A stretch of DNA of 21,427 nucleotides. It comes from Candidatus Accumulibacter vicinus (GTDB taxonomy: Bacteria > Pseudomonadota > Gammaproteobacteria > Burkholderiales > Rhodocyclaceae). How positions within the stretch are numbered: the stretch's first letter is position 1; the number at the start of each line of letters is the position of its first letter. The translations under genes were made by a program, and so were the position numbers. The notes under the pieces are model-generated. The model was given only the letters and a program-made list of their open reading frames with translations, had not been told where the DNA came from and did not search any database. Where the stretch lies: assembly GCA_002425405.1 (NCBI GenBank), contig DIME01000091.1, positions 1-21,427 of the forward strand, read 5' to 3'. Below, in pieces: positions 8,498-16,073 of the stretch.

Positions 8498-11472
8498 CGC
8501 TGGCCGAGGACGAGAGGAAAGTCGGGTACGCCGCTGGGGACGATGGTCACCGGCGACTGCGCGCCCTCGGTCAGAGACTTGACACGTTCCGAGACGTAGA
8601 GGTCGAGCATCTTGTGCGTGATGCGGCCGGACTTGTTGTAATCGGCTTTCCCGCGCAATCCCTCGAGGATGGCCTTGGTGAAAGCACCGTTGCCCCAGTC
8701 GGGTGATTCCTGGGCATATTGGCGTCCGGTTGCCGCAGCAAACACGATGACCCCGTTATCGGCACTCGACAACTCATTGATGACGGCGGTGGTGTCGAGG
8801 CGAAGCGAGCGCGCGCCCGTGCCGAGAACATTGCCCGCATGGCAGGTGTCGATGAAGAACATCGCCTTGCCGGGCAAGGAAACAAGCGTGTTGCGAATCT
8901 CGCTGAAGATCACGCCGGTGCGTTTCAGGGCCTTGACGTTGACATCCTGTGGCAGGAAGTAATAGGTGCCGTCAGCATCATTGACGCCATGCCCGGCAAT
9001 GAAGACCATTCCCACGTCCCGCGCAGTCAGTTCCCGGCGAATCCACTCCAGTCCGTCGAGGACATCGTCCCGTTTGGCGGCATGGTCGGTGAGCAGACGA
9101 ACCGAGACCTTACGGTACAGACCGCCTTCCTGGGCCCTGAAGAAATTTGACAAATCGGTCGAGTCCTTGGCAGCGAACTCGAGCTGAATCGAAGGATCCT
9201 GGTATTTGCTGATGCCGATCGCGAGGACGTACAGTGCGGGTCGCAGGTCCACTCCGCCGGTGGCCGGCGCGGATGCAGGAGCGGGCATACCCATACCATT
9301 CGCCGCAGCGGCGGCTTCCTTGGCAGTCACTGGGGGTTTCTTGAGCGTCAAGGTCGCTTCGGGCGAGACGCCATGCTTGTTCTCGGCGAACAGCAGGATC
9401 TGGGCTTCGAGTCCCGACAGGGAAAGCGGCACTTCATAGATGCTCTCGTTGGCATCAGCGCGCGAACTGCGCAGGGCAGACAGCGCCGGCAGGGCAACGG
9501 GCTGGCCGTTAATCCGCGCGCGAAGTTTGGTTGGCGGGGCATCGGCCGGTGCGCGAATGGCGACCTGGAGCTTGATGTCGCTACCGGCGGGCCAGTTGCT
9601 TGCGTCAGGTGAAACGATACGCACGGTCGGCGGCAGCCGTTCGCGGATTGCCTGGCCGCCGGGCGGGGCCGCTGCGCTGGCCGGGAGCGCCGCCAGCGCA
9701 GCGTCCGTACTGCCCTTGCTGATGACTTCGCTGATCAGTTCGGGCCGATAGTACTCGGTACGAAAGCGCGATACCGGATAAAAATCCGCGGCCTGTGCCG
9801 AACCGCGATCGACCTGCCAGCCGACCAGATTCTCACCGCCCGGGCTGGCAGCGAAATAGCCTCCCGGGGTCCACATGACCCAACGGCGTCCGTCAGCTTG
9901 TGGGAAGAAGACGAGTTGCTCATTGCCGTCGTGTTGCCGGTACCAGCGTAACGTGCCATCGCTGAACGCGGCGACCACCCAGCGGCCGTCATCACTGGTG
10001 TTCACCTGCCACGGTGTCGCGGGCGCAGCAGTCTTCCACAAGGCGCGGCCGTTGCGGTCGTAGAGGCGGATTTGGAAGTTGGTGGCGATGGCAATGCGGT
10101 TGCCGTCACGAGAGACGCTCGCTGCCAGCGACCACTCGTTGGCGTCCAGGCCGAGGCCTTTGCCATTGATGGACGGTTGTTGCCGCTCAAACCAGTTGTC
10201 GACCATGGTCTTGCCGGCTGAGGTCCGCGGTGCCTGCCAATCCCTGGCGGCTTTTGCCCAGGCCAGTTGACGGGTGTCGAAGGCATCTCCGGTGTCACCG
10301 GGCCGTGCGTCCTGAAAGGCGAGCGCACTGCCATCCGCAGCCAGGCGAAAGCGGCTGCGCTGGTTGCGAAAGTCCAGCAAGCTGCTGCCGATGGTGAACT
10401 GCGATTGTCCGTTGGCGGCAAGCATCCCCCACGCGGGATCGGCGGTCGCGTACAGTAAACTGCCATCAGGGGTGGCGTGCAGCGCAGTGATCGTGTTACG
10501 CGCCACCGGAATGACGGAGGGTTCGCTCTGGCCAGCATCAGGCCAGACCAGAATCGCAAACCGTCCCTTGTCGTTGACCCAACTGCCGGCCGCGTAAACG
10601 CGTTTGCCATCCGTCGACCAGGCGACAACGCTGAGGCTGCGCGCGAGACTGCCCTTGGCAGGCGACAGCACCTTGCGCATTTTCAGGGTCTTCGCGTCGA
10701 GCAGGGCGACGCTTCCCTGGTCCGAAGTGCCGACGGCCACGGTCTGCCCATCGGGTGAAAAAGCCAGGCCAAAAGGCACGCCCGTTCCGGGTGTGCTGCG
10801 CGAAAGCAGCCTGAGGCCTTTCGGTGTCGCTTCGTAAGCGCGGACGAAGCCATCGGCACTACTGACCACGACTGTCTTGTCATCAGGTGACCAGACACTC
10901 GCATTCACCTCATCCGAGAAGTCCGGGTCACCCTGCAGTTCGCGCGCGCTGCTCCAGGACTCGGTGCCCTGGAAGACGCGTACTCCCTGTCTGCCCCACA
11001 GACCGGCGACGAGCATTCGGCCGTCGCGAGAGAAAGACAGATGCGTGACGACATCAGGCAGTCCGGTGATGCGGTGGATGATCTGGCCATCGCTGCGGCG
11101 GACCAGGTAAACGTCATTGCTTGCGGACCAGCCGGCTGTGGCAAAAACTGCACCGTCCGGGGCCATCGCCACCGCATACAGCTTACCATCGTTGCCGGGT
11201 CCGGACGGTGGTCTGAAAACCGACAGTGGCGAACCACTGGCAGCGTCCCAAACGCGCGCGGTTTTGTCCTCGGATGCCGTGACGGCATAGCGGCCATCAC
11301 GATCCATGCTTGCCGCGCGAATCGGGGCGACATGGGTCCCGGTTTCAATGCGCAGGCTGGGCATCGTCCCCATGACCTGTGCGGTCGCCCCGGCGGCTGG
11401 CGGAAATCCGCCCAGCAGTGCGCAGAAGAGTGCCCAGGTGAATTGTCGAAGAGTTGCCCTGATGCCGAGCAC
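8494..11472 (-). CDS. Exported WD40-type beta-propeller protein with C-terminal caspase-like (peptidase C14 family) domain
   Basis: The frame is open from 11589, but its first 32 codons translate an intergenic repeat (copy 2). I therefore favour the GTG at 11472, which gives 992 residues beginning just before a signal peptide (hydrophobic FTWALFCALLGG, then AGATAQ). No clear ribosome-binding site supports either start. Residue numbers here are from 11589. Repeats of WD40 type run from about 85 to 600 (for example DGRYAVTASEDKTARVWDAASG). An Ig-like stretch lies at about 655-750 (PTVRIVSPD...). The caspase fold spans 783-1030, with LYVLAIGISKYQD, the catalytic His867 in FIAGHGVND and Cys916 in FFIDTCHAGN. 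The dyad is intact, so it is probably an active cysteine protease acting in the periplasm or on the cell surface. It lies downstream of the lipoprotein gene. Inverted repeat copies flank it. Confidence 0.88.
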   Translation of the reverse strand: MLGIRATLRQFTWALFCALLGGFPPAAGATAQVMGTMPSLRIETGTHVAPIRAASMDRDGRYAVTASEDKTARVWDAASGSPLSVFRPPSGPGNDGKLYAVAMAPDGAVFATAGWSASNDVYLVRRSDGQIIHRITGLPDVVTHLSFSRDGRMLVAGLWGRQGVRVFQGTESWSSARELQGDPDFSDEVNASVWSPDDKTVVVSSADGFVRAYEATPKGLRLLSRSTPGTGVPFGLAFSPDGQTVAVGTSDQGSVALLDAKTLKMRKVLSPAKGSLARSLSVVAWSTDGKRVYAAGSWVNDKGRFAILVWPDAGQSEPSVIPVARNTITALHATPDGSLLYATADPAWGMLAANGQSQFTIGSSLLDFRNQRSRFRLAADGSALAFQDARPGDTGDAFDTRQLAWAKAARDWQAPRTSAGKTMVDNWFERQQPSINGKGLGLDANEWSLAASVSRDGNRIAIATNFQIRLYDRNGRALWKTAAPATPWQVNTSDDGRWVVAAFSDGTLRWYRQHDGNEQLVFFPQADGRRWVMWTPGGYFAASPGGENLVGWQVDRGSAQAADFYPVSRFRTEYYRPELISEVISKGSTDAALAALPASAAAPPGGQAIRERLPPTVRIVSPDASNWPAGSDIKLQVAIRAPADAPPTKLRARINGQPVALPALSALRSSRADANESIYEVPLSLSGLEAQILLFAENKHGVSPEATLTLKKPPVTAKEAAAAANGMGMPAPASAPATGGVDLRPALYVLAIGISKYQDPSIQLEFAAKDSTDLSNFFRAQEGGLYRKVSVRLLTDHAAKRDDVLDGLEWIRRELTARDVGMVFIAGHGVNDADGTYYFLPQDVNVKALKRTGVIFSEIRNTLVSLPGKAMFFIDTCHAGNVLGTGARSLRLDTTAVINELSSADNGVIVFAAATGRQYAQESPDWGNGAFTKAILEGLRGKADYNKSGRITHKMLDLYVSERVKSLTEGAQSPVTIVPSGVPDFPLVLGQR

Positions 11473-11494
11473 GGTGGTCGGAATCGGTGATGGG

Positions 11495-11597
11495 TTAATG
11501 TGAAAGTCGCGTATGCGACTCACGAACCTCCCCTCCCCCCCCCTCGCGGGGGAGGGGTTGGGGGAGAGGGAAACGGTCATGACTTTCATGACCGTTA
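11495..11597 (-). repeat. Intergenic repeat copy 2 (near-full length)
   Basis: Read on the minus strand, it begins at the TAA stop of the lipoprotein gene (TAACGGTCATGAAAGTC) and ends CGACTTTCACATTAA. It contains a perfect hairpin, CGGTCATGA and TCATGACCG around a 3-nt loop (11574-11594). In its middle is a C-rich/G-rich palindromic stretch (about 11528-11570). Both ends carry TGAAAGTC in inverted orientation, like short terminal inverted repeats. The 9-C tract is a likely site of length variation. Confidence 0.85.
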
Positions 11598-12794
11598 GCA
11601 GGAAACTTTCTTGAACTCGATGCGCTGATCAAGAGCATCCGATTCGTTGCCTTTGCCGGTACCGACGATTGCGCGCTGCGAACCATACCCCTTGGCCATC
11701 GACCGCTTCGCCAGGGCCGGGTTGGCCGCCACCAGCTTCTGCCGGACGAACTCGGCGCGCTGCAGTGAAAGGCGTTCGTCCATCTGCTCCGAGGTGCCCC
11801 GCCGGGTGTGTCCGGCGACCTCGATGCAGGACGACTGTCGCAGCGACTGTTTGGCGATCTCCGACAACCACAGCGAATAGGGCTGCTGTTCCTGGCTGAA
11901 GGCGGTTGCTCCAGGCTTGAAATCGAAACGCACGGCGAGCCGGTCGCTTGCCAGGCCCATTTGAACCAACTGCCCGAAGGCCTGCATGGCAGGCTTCGTA
12001 CGCCCCAGTTTCTGATTGTCGAGGTAAATCCCGGCATAAACGCGCGCCTGGTTGCCGGCCGGATTCGTCAGGACCGACTGGTAGAGGGCCAGCGAGTCCT
12101 TGTATTTCTTTGCCTGATAGGCCTTGGTTGCTTCGCTGATCGTCGATGCGGCCAGCACGGCGTCGATGTAGGCGGGATTGATCGGGTCGCCGGCTTTCGT
12201 TCCCTGGCAGGTCTTTACGTATCCGTCGACAGCCGTATCCTTGGCCCAGACCGGCATCTCGCGGAAGAAAGGCAAGGGCGTCGGATCGAATCCTTCGGGC
12301 AGCGAGCGTGCCAGACCCTTGCTGATGATCTTGCCGGTCTTCAGATCGGCAAGCGCGAAGCAGATGCGGTAGGCATCGCGCTCGCCGTCAGACTTGCCCT
12401 GCAGGTTGATGGGTGTGAATGTGCCGATCATCAGCAAGGGAAGCGTGGCGACGGTTTCGTTGTTGAAGGGTTTGACGTCGACCTGCTGATAGTTTTCCTT
12501 CACCAATTGAACGACCGACTGTTCCATTGCCACCGTCGCCTCGGTCTGCATGCCGCTGTTACCGTCTACCAGTGGATCAACCACCATGCTGTATTTCTGA
12601 TCCTTGGCCAGATTGGCGTTGGCCAGCAAGTCCTGCGCAGCCTTGCGCACCGCCTGTTCATAGGGAAGGGCAACCACCTGCGACGCGGGTCCGGGCGCTG
12701 CCACGGTTGGCTTTTCCTCCGTGCTGCTGCAAGCGGTGGCAAGTACGCCGACAGCAAGACAAGCGCTAACGAGAAAGCGGGGTCGAAATGGCAT
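11595..12794 (-). CDS. Lipoprotein with tetratricopeptide-like middle and degenerate OmpA-like C-terminal domain
   Basis: The 399-residue product starts at an ATG with AGGGAG seven bases upstream. It has a lipoprotein signal with Cys22 in LATACSST, so it is lipid-anchored. No Asp follows the Cys, so outer-membrane sorting is likely. Residues about 40-210 are a domain I cannot name; its content (VVDPLVDGNSG, LLMIGTFTPI) resembles lipoprotein families that form oligomers or bind partners. Residues about 220-285 look like one or two tetratricopeptide-like helix pairs (AYQAKKYKDSLALYQSVL). Residues about 288-399 are OmpA-like (VAGHTRRGTSEQMDERLSLQRAEFV). The peptidoglycan-binding Asp of GHTD is replaced by Arg331, while Arg346 is kept, so wall binding may be lost. 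It is the first gene of the three-gene minus-strand cluster. Confidence 0.85.
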   Translation of the reverse strand: MPFRPRFLVSACLAVGVLATACSSTEEKPTVAAPGPASQVVALPYEQAVRKAAQDLLANANLAKDQKYSMVVDPLVDGNSGMQTEATVAMEQSVVQLVKENYQQVDVKPFNNETVATLPLLMIGTFTPINLQGKSDGERDAYRICFALADLKTGKIISKGLARSLPEGFDPTPLPFFREMPVWAKDTAVDGYVKTCQGTKAGDPINPAYIDAVLAASTISEATKAYQAKKYKDSLALYQSVLTNPAGNQARVYAGIYLDNQKLGRTKPAMQAFGQLVQMGLASDRLAVRFDFKPGATAFSQEQQPYSLWLSEIAKQSLRQSSCIEVAGHTRRGTSEQMDERLSLQRAEFVRQKLVAANPALAKRSMAKGYGSQRAIVGTGKGNESDALDQRIEFKKVSC

Positions 12795-13026
12795 GAGTAA
12801 TCTCCCTGTTGTTGTTCACGGCGATTGGACAAACGATGGCCTAAGCGAGTTCATTGGCAAGGAGAACCGAGGCTGGATTCCCGCAAACCCTTGCAACCGG
12901 GGAGACCTCGTCATGTCGTTCGCCGCCCTACTGCTACTGCCATCGCGAGCGGCCTGCCTCAGCGAATCCAGAAAGTCCATGCCTGCTTCCTTGGAAGATA
13001 GGAGCAATTTGTGGTCAGCGGCAATA
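12795..13026. other. Intergenic region between the lipoprotein gene and flgB
   Basis: This is the left part of a 365-nt gap between divergent genes. It must hold the promoter of the lipoprotein-caspase-kinase cluster, but I could not pick out a convincing -35/-10 pair on the minus strand. No gene for FlgA or FlgM, which often lie here, is recognisable. Confidence 0.4.
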
Positions 13027-13046
13027 TTTGCCGGAAAGCCGGCAAA
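13027..13046. promoter_or_regulatory. 20-bp palindrome upstream of flgB (possible enhancer site)
   Basis: A perfect inverted repeat, TTTGCCGG then AAAG then CCGGCAAA, has its centre about 98 bp before the predicted sigma-54 transcription start. That is a typical distance for the binding site of a sigma-54 activator dimer such as an FlrC/FleQ-type protein. Its use as an enhancer is inferred; it does not match a consensus I know. Confidence 0.45.
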
Positions 13047-13107
13047 CACCGGTACCGCAAAGGTGCAGTCCGAAGTCGAAGCCATTGCCTGCGCCCGGAT
13101 CGCAGGA

Positions 13108-13123
13108 TTGGCATCATTATTGC
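13108..13123 (+). promoter_or_regulatory. Sigma-54 (RpoN) type promoter of the flg operon
   Basis: The sequence TTGGCATCATTATTGC fits the -24/-12 consensus TTGGCAC-N5-TTGC with a single mismatch, and has the required 10 nt between GG and GC. Transcription would start near 13135, giving a leader of about 25 nt before flgB. RpoN control of rod and hook genes is known in several flagellated proteobacteria. Confidence 0.7.
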
Positions 13124-13159
13124 TTGAACTCTGCTCGTCAACCTTCAGAGGAGACCATT

Positions 13160-13561
13160 TTGGCTAGCAAGCTTGACAGCACGCTTTTCGCGGGGCACCA
13201 GGCGCTAACGCTGCGTGTCCATCGGCAGCAGGTGCTGGCGGGGAATATCGCCAACGCCGATACACCGCATTACCAGGCCAGGGACTTTGATTTTGCTGCA
13301 GCGCTGAAGAACGCGCTGGCTGGCCACGGCGAAGGCAATCTCAATCTGGCCACGACCTCTGAACGTCATCTTCAGGGCAGTGCGGACTCTGGCCCGGTGC
13401 GCCTGATGTATCGCCAGACCAGCCAGGCGAGTGCCGATGGGAATACGGTTGATATGGATGTCGAGCGAGCGCAATTTGCTGAAAACACCATTTACTACGA
13501 GGCCGGCATGAGTTTTCTCAGTGGCAAGGTCAAGACCCTGCTCGCGGCTCTGCAGCCCTAA
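13160..13561 (+). CDS. flgB: Flagellar basal-body rod protein FlgB
   Basis: FlgB forms the proximal rod of the flagellum next to the MS ring. The 133-residue product starts LASKLDSTLFAGHQALTLR and carries the rod-protein signature NIANADTPHYQARDFDF. It ends in a typical C-terminal coil region (AENTIYYEAGMSFLSGKVKTLLAAL). I chose the TTG at 13160 because AGAGGAG lies six bases before it and the length then matches the family (about 130-138). A longer open frame to 12854 would run through the promoter region. An ATT one codon earlier is less well placed. It is the first gene of the flg operon, behind the sigma-54-like promoter. Repeat copy 3 begins at its stop codon. Confidence 0.93.
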   Translation: MASKLDSTLFAGHQALTLRVHRQQVLAGNIANADTPHYQARDFDFAAALKNALAGHGEGNLNLATTSERHLQGSADSGPVRLMYRQTSQASADGNTVDMDVERAQFAENTIYYEAGMSFLSGKVKTLLAALQP

Positions 13562-13657
13562 CGGTCACGGCTGTTGTAGACACCTTCGATCATGAACGCA
13601 TTCGTTTCCCTCTCTCCCGGACCTTCGCATGCTTGCGGGACGCGACTTTCACATTAA
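13559..13657 (+). repeat. Intergenic repeat copy 3, between flgB and flgC
   Basis: It begins at the flgB stop (TAACGGTCA) and has the diverged core CGATCATGAACGCATTCG then TTTCCCTCTC. It ends GGACGCGACTTTCACATTAA, five bases before the flgC start. It is oriented with the operon. The hairpin seen in copy 2 has decayed here. Confidence 0.8.
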
Positions 13658-13662
13658 TTGCC

Positions 13663-14067
13663 ATGAGCCTGTTCAATACCTTTGCTGTGGCCGGCAGTGC
13701 AGTGACCGCACAGGCGATACGCCTGAACGCGGTCGCCAGCAACCTGGCGAATGTGGATAGCGTGATTGGTTCGGACGGCAAGCCTTATCGGGCCAAACAG
13801 GTGGTGTTTGCCGCAACACCGATGGGCAACCCTGCGGCACAAGGGGTTCGGGTTACACAGGTGGTTGAGGACAACAGTCCGGGGCGTATGGTTTATGACC
13901 CACGCAATCCTGCCGCTGACGAAAAAGGCTACGTCGCGATGCCCAATGTGAATGTGGTTGAAGAAATGACCAACATGATTTCGGCGTCGCGCGCCTACCA
14001 GAACAACGTCGAGGTGATGAACACCACCAAGCAGTTGCTGCTCAAGACACTGACGCTTGGTCAGTAG
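13663..14067 (+). CDS. flgC: Flagellar basal-body rod protein FlgC
   Basis: FlgC is a proximal rod subunit exported by the flagellar type III system. The 134-residue product starts MSLFNTFAVAGSAVTAQ, with the signature AIRLNAVASNLANVDSV. It has the conserved central MPNVNVVEEMTNMISASRAYQNNVEVMNT and ends LLKTLTLGQ, all typical. The open frame extends to a TTG at 13633, but those codons are repeat sequence, so the ATG at 13663 is the start. No Shine-Dalgarno sequence is visible; the repeat end (CACATTAA) occupies that place. Translation may depend on coupling or on an unstructured leader. It is followed by flgD after 29 nt. Confidence 0.94.
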   Translation: MSLFNTFAVAGSAVTAQAIRLNAVASNLANVDSVIGSDGKPYRAKQVVFAATPMGNPAAQGVRVTQVVEDNSPGRMVYDPRNPAADEKGYVAMPNVNVVEEMTNMISASRAYQNNVEVMNTTKQLLLKTLTLGQ

Positions 14068-14096
14068 CCATCGAATGGGAGATACCGGAGAAACTC

Positions 14097-14783
14097 ATGA
14101 ACACCGTGCAATCAGCAGTCAATTCAAGCAGCGACATTTTTGCGGCGATCAATGCCCAGGCAAAGGGCGGCGTGACCGATACGGGTTCAAGCAGCGAGGA
14201 TGTCCAGAACCGCTTTCTCAAGCTGCTGGTGACTCAACTGAAGAATCAGGACCCGCTCAACCCGCTCGACAACGCTGCGGTGACCACGCAGATCTCGCAG
14301 ATCAGCACGGTGACCGGTATCGAAAATCTGAACGCGACGATGCAGACCCTGTTGAGCAACTTCAACGACAGCCAGTCGATGCAGGCAGCGGCTCTGATTG
14401 GCAAGCGCGTTCTCGTTCCTGGTTCCCGGCTTGCTCTGGGCGACGGCGGAGCTGGTGGCGGTGCCAATCTTGCGGGCCCCGCCGACAAGGTGACGCTGAC
14501 CATCCTCGATGCCGCCGGTAAGGTGGTGCAAAGTCGGAATCTGGGTGCGCGCGATGCCGGCAGCTTCGGCTTTACCTGGGATGGCAAGACCGATTCCGGA
14601 ACGACCGCACCGCCAGGCAACTACAGTTTCACGATCACTGCCGTGCGCGGCAGAGAAACAGTGGCCGCAGAAGCGATGCAGTTGGGCACGGTTTCTGCTT
14701 TGGTCAGAGACAAGGGCGCCTTCCAGCTTGAACTCGCCGGGCTGGGCAGAGTGGATTTCAACAAGGTACAGCAGATTTTCTAG
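14097..14783 (+). CDS. flgD: Flagellar hook assembly (hook-cap) protein FlgD
   Basis: FlgD caps the growing hook and guides FlgE polymerisation; it is shed once the hook is finished. The 228-residue product has the conserved N-terminal block FLKLLVTQLKNQDPLNPLDN followed by TTQISQISTVTGIENLN. A Gly-rich loop (GDGGAGGGANL) leads into a FlgD Ig-like fold (TLTILDAAGKVV, FTWDGKTDSGTTAPPGNYSF). The start is an ATG with GGAG about seven bases upstream. It lies between flgC and flgE with short gaps, as usual. Confidence 0.95.
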   Translation: MNTVQSAVNSSSDIFAAINAQAKGGVTDTGSSSEDVQNRFLKLLVTQLKNQDPLNPLDNAAVTTQISQISTVTGIENLNATMQTLLSNFNDSQSMQAAALIGKRVLVPGSRLALGDGGAGGGANLAGPADKVTLTILDAAGKVVQSRNLGARDAGSFGFTWDGKTDSGTTAPPGNYSFTITAVRGRETVAAEAMQLGTVSALVRDKGAFQLELAGLGRVDFNKVQQIF

Positions 14784-14798
14784 GAGCAGGGGTCAACC

Positions 14799-16073
14799 AT
14801 GAGTTTTCAACAGGGTTTGAGTGGTCTGAATGCGGCGGCCGCGTCGCTGAATGTGATCGGCAACAACGTTGCCAACGTCGCCACCGTTGGCTTCAAGAGG
14901 GCAGATGCGCACTTCGCGGATCTCTACGCGGCTTCACTGGGTCTCGGGTCCGGTTCGCAGATCGGTATCGGGGTCACGGTGTCGGCAATCCAGCAACAGT
15001 TCACCCAGGGTAATCTGACGACCACCAACAATCCCCTGGACCTGGCACTCAATGGTCCCGGCTATTTTCGCATGAGTCATGAAGGGGCAATCACCTATAC
15101 ACGCAACGGCCAGTTTCACCTCGACAAGGAAGGTTACGTCATCAACGACAAGAACCTCCGTCTGACCGGCTATCCGGTTGCTGAGAATGGTGACATTTCC
15201 CCGACCAACCCGGTCGAGATACAGTTGTCTGCCAGCCAGATTCCGCCGCGGGCAACCAGCGATCCGTTGGCTGGAGACATCAGCGCGGCAATCAATCTCG
15301 ACGCACTTGATCCGATTCCGTTGGTGACCACCTTCGATCCTGCCAATACGCAATCGTACAATTTCTCGACCGCCCTGAATGTTTTCGACACCCTCGGGGT
15401 GATGCACAACCTGAGCACGTACTACGTTCGTACTGCGACTCCCGGGACATGGGATATCTATGCGACCCTTGATGGGGTGCTGTCTGCGGACGCTGCTCCG
15501 GGGGGTCGGAGTCTGGTATTCGATACCACGGGGGTACTGACGAGCGTGGTGCCAGCACCGGCTGCAGGAGACCCCGTGTTCTCCATTCCGATGCCGGAAT
15601 GGGATCTGACGGACGGTGCCACCACGCCTTGGTCGCCGGGAAGTATCGATTACACCGACACTACCCAGTTCGGCAATGATTCGACCGTCGATCGTCTGAT
15701 ACAGGGAGGATATGCCGCGGGCAGTCTGGTGGGCGTGGGCGTCTCGAGAGACGGAATCCTGCAGGGTCGCTACAGCAACAGTCAGTCGCGCAACCTTGGA
15801 CAGGTCGTGCTTGCCAATTTCAGCGACCCCAATGGCCTGCTGAATCTGGGCAACAATGAATGGAGTGAGACTTCGACCTCAGGCCCGCCGCTGCTCGGCG
15901 CGCCGGGGACAGGAACACGCGCCGTGATCCAGTCGGCGACGGTGGAAGACTCGAACGTCGACCTCACCAAGGAGTTGGTCGACATGATTTCAGCACAGCG
16001 CAACTATCAGGCCAATGCACAAACCATCAAGACCCAGGATCAGGTCATGCAGACCCTGGTGAACCTGCGCTAA
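14799..16073 (+). CDS. flgE: Flagellar hook protein FlgE
   Basis: FlgE builds the hook, the flexible joint of the flagellum. The 424-residue product begins MSFQQGLSGLNAAAASLNVIGNNVANVATVGFK, the shared N-terminal motif of rod and hook proteins. It carries FlgE-type segments (NNPLDLALNGPGYFRM, YTRNGQFHLDKEGYVI) and a variable middle domain (about 170-330). It ends SNVDLTKELVDMISAQRNYQANAQTIKTQDQVMQTLVNLR. Its length is normal for proteobacterial FlgE. An AGGAG overlapping the flgD stop and an AGGGG nearer the start serve as ribosome-binding site. Repeat copy 4 begins at its stop codon, separating it from flgF. Confidence 0.96.
   Translation: MSFQQGLSGLNAAAASLNVIGNNVANVATVGFKRADAHFADLYAASLGLGSGSQIGIGVTVSAIQQQFTQGNLTTTNNPLDLALNGPGYFRMSHEGAITYTRNGQFHLDKEGYVINDKNLRLTGYPVAENGDISPTNPVEIQLSASQIPPRATSDPLAGDISAAINLDALDPIPLVTTFDPANTQSYNFSTALNVFDTLGVMHNLSTYYVRTATPGTWDIYATLDGVLSADAAPGGRSLVFDTTGVLTSVVPAPAAGDPVFSIPMPEWDLTDGATTPWSPGSIDYTDTTQFGNDSTVDRLIQGGYAAGSLVGVGVSRDGILQGRYSNSQSRNLGQVVLANFSDPNGLLNLGNNEWSETSTSGPPLLGAPGTGTRAVIQSATVEDSNVDLTKELVDMISAQRNYQANAQTIKTQDQVMQTLVNLR

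Noticed and set aside
12816..13085. Minus-strand 89-codon frame upstream of the lipoprotein gene
   Set aside because: It has no recognisable family or clear ribosome-binding site and lies in the divergent control region; probably chance.
12913..13167. Plus-strand 84-codon frame with GGGGAG before its ATG, between the lipoprotein gene and flgB
   Set aside because: It runs through the palindrome and the sigma-54 promoter, overlaps the start of flgB, and has no recognisable domain.
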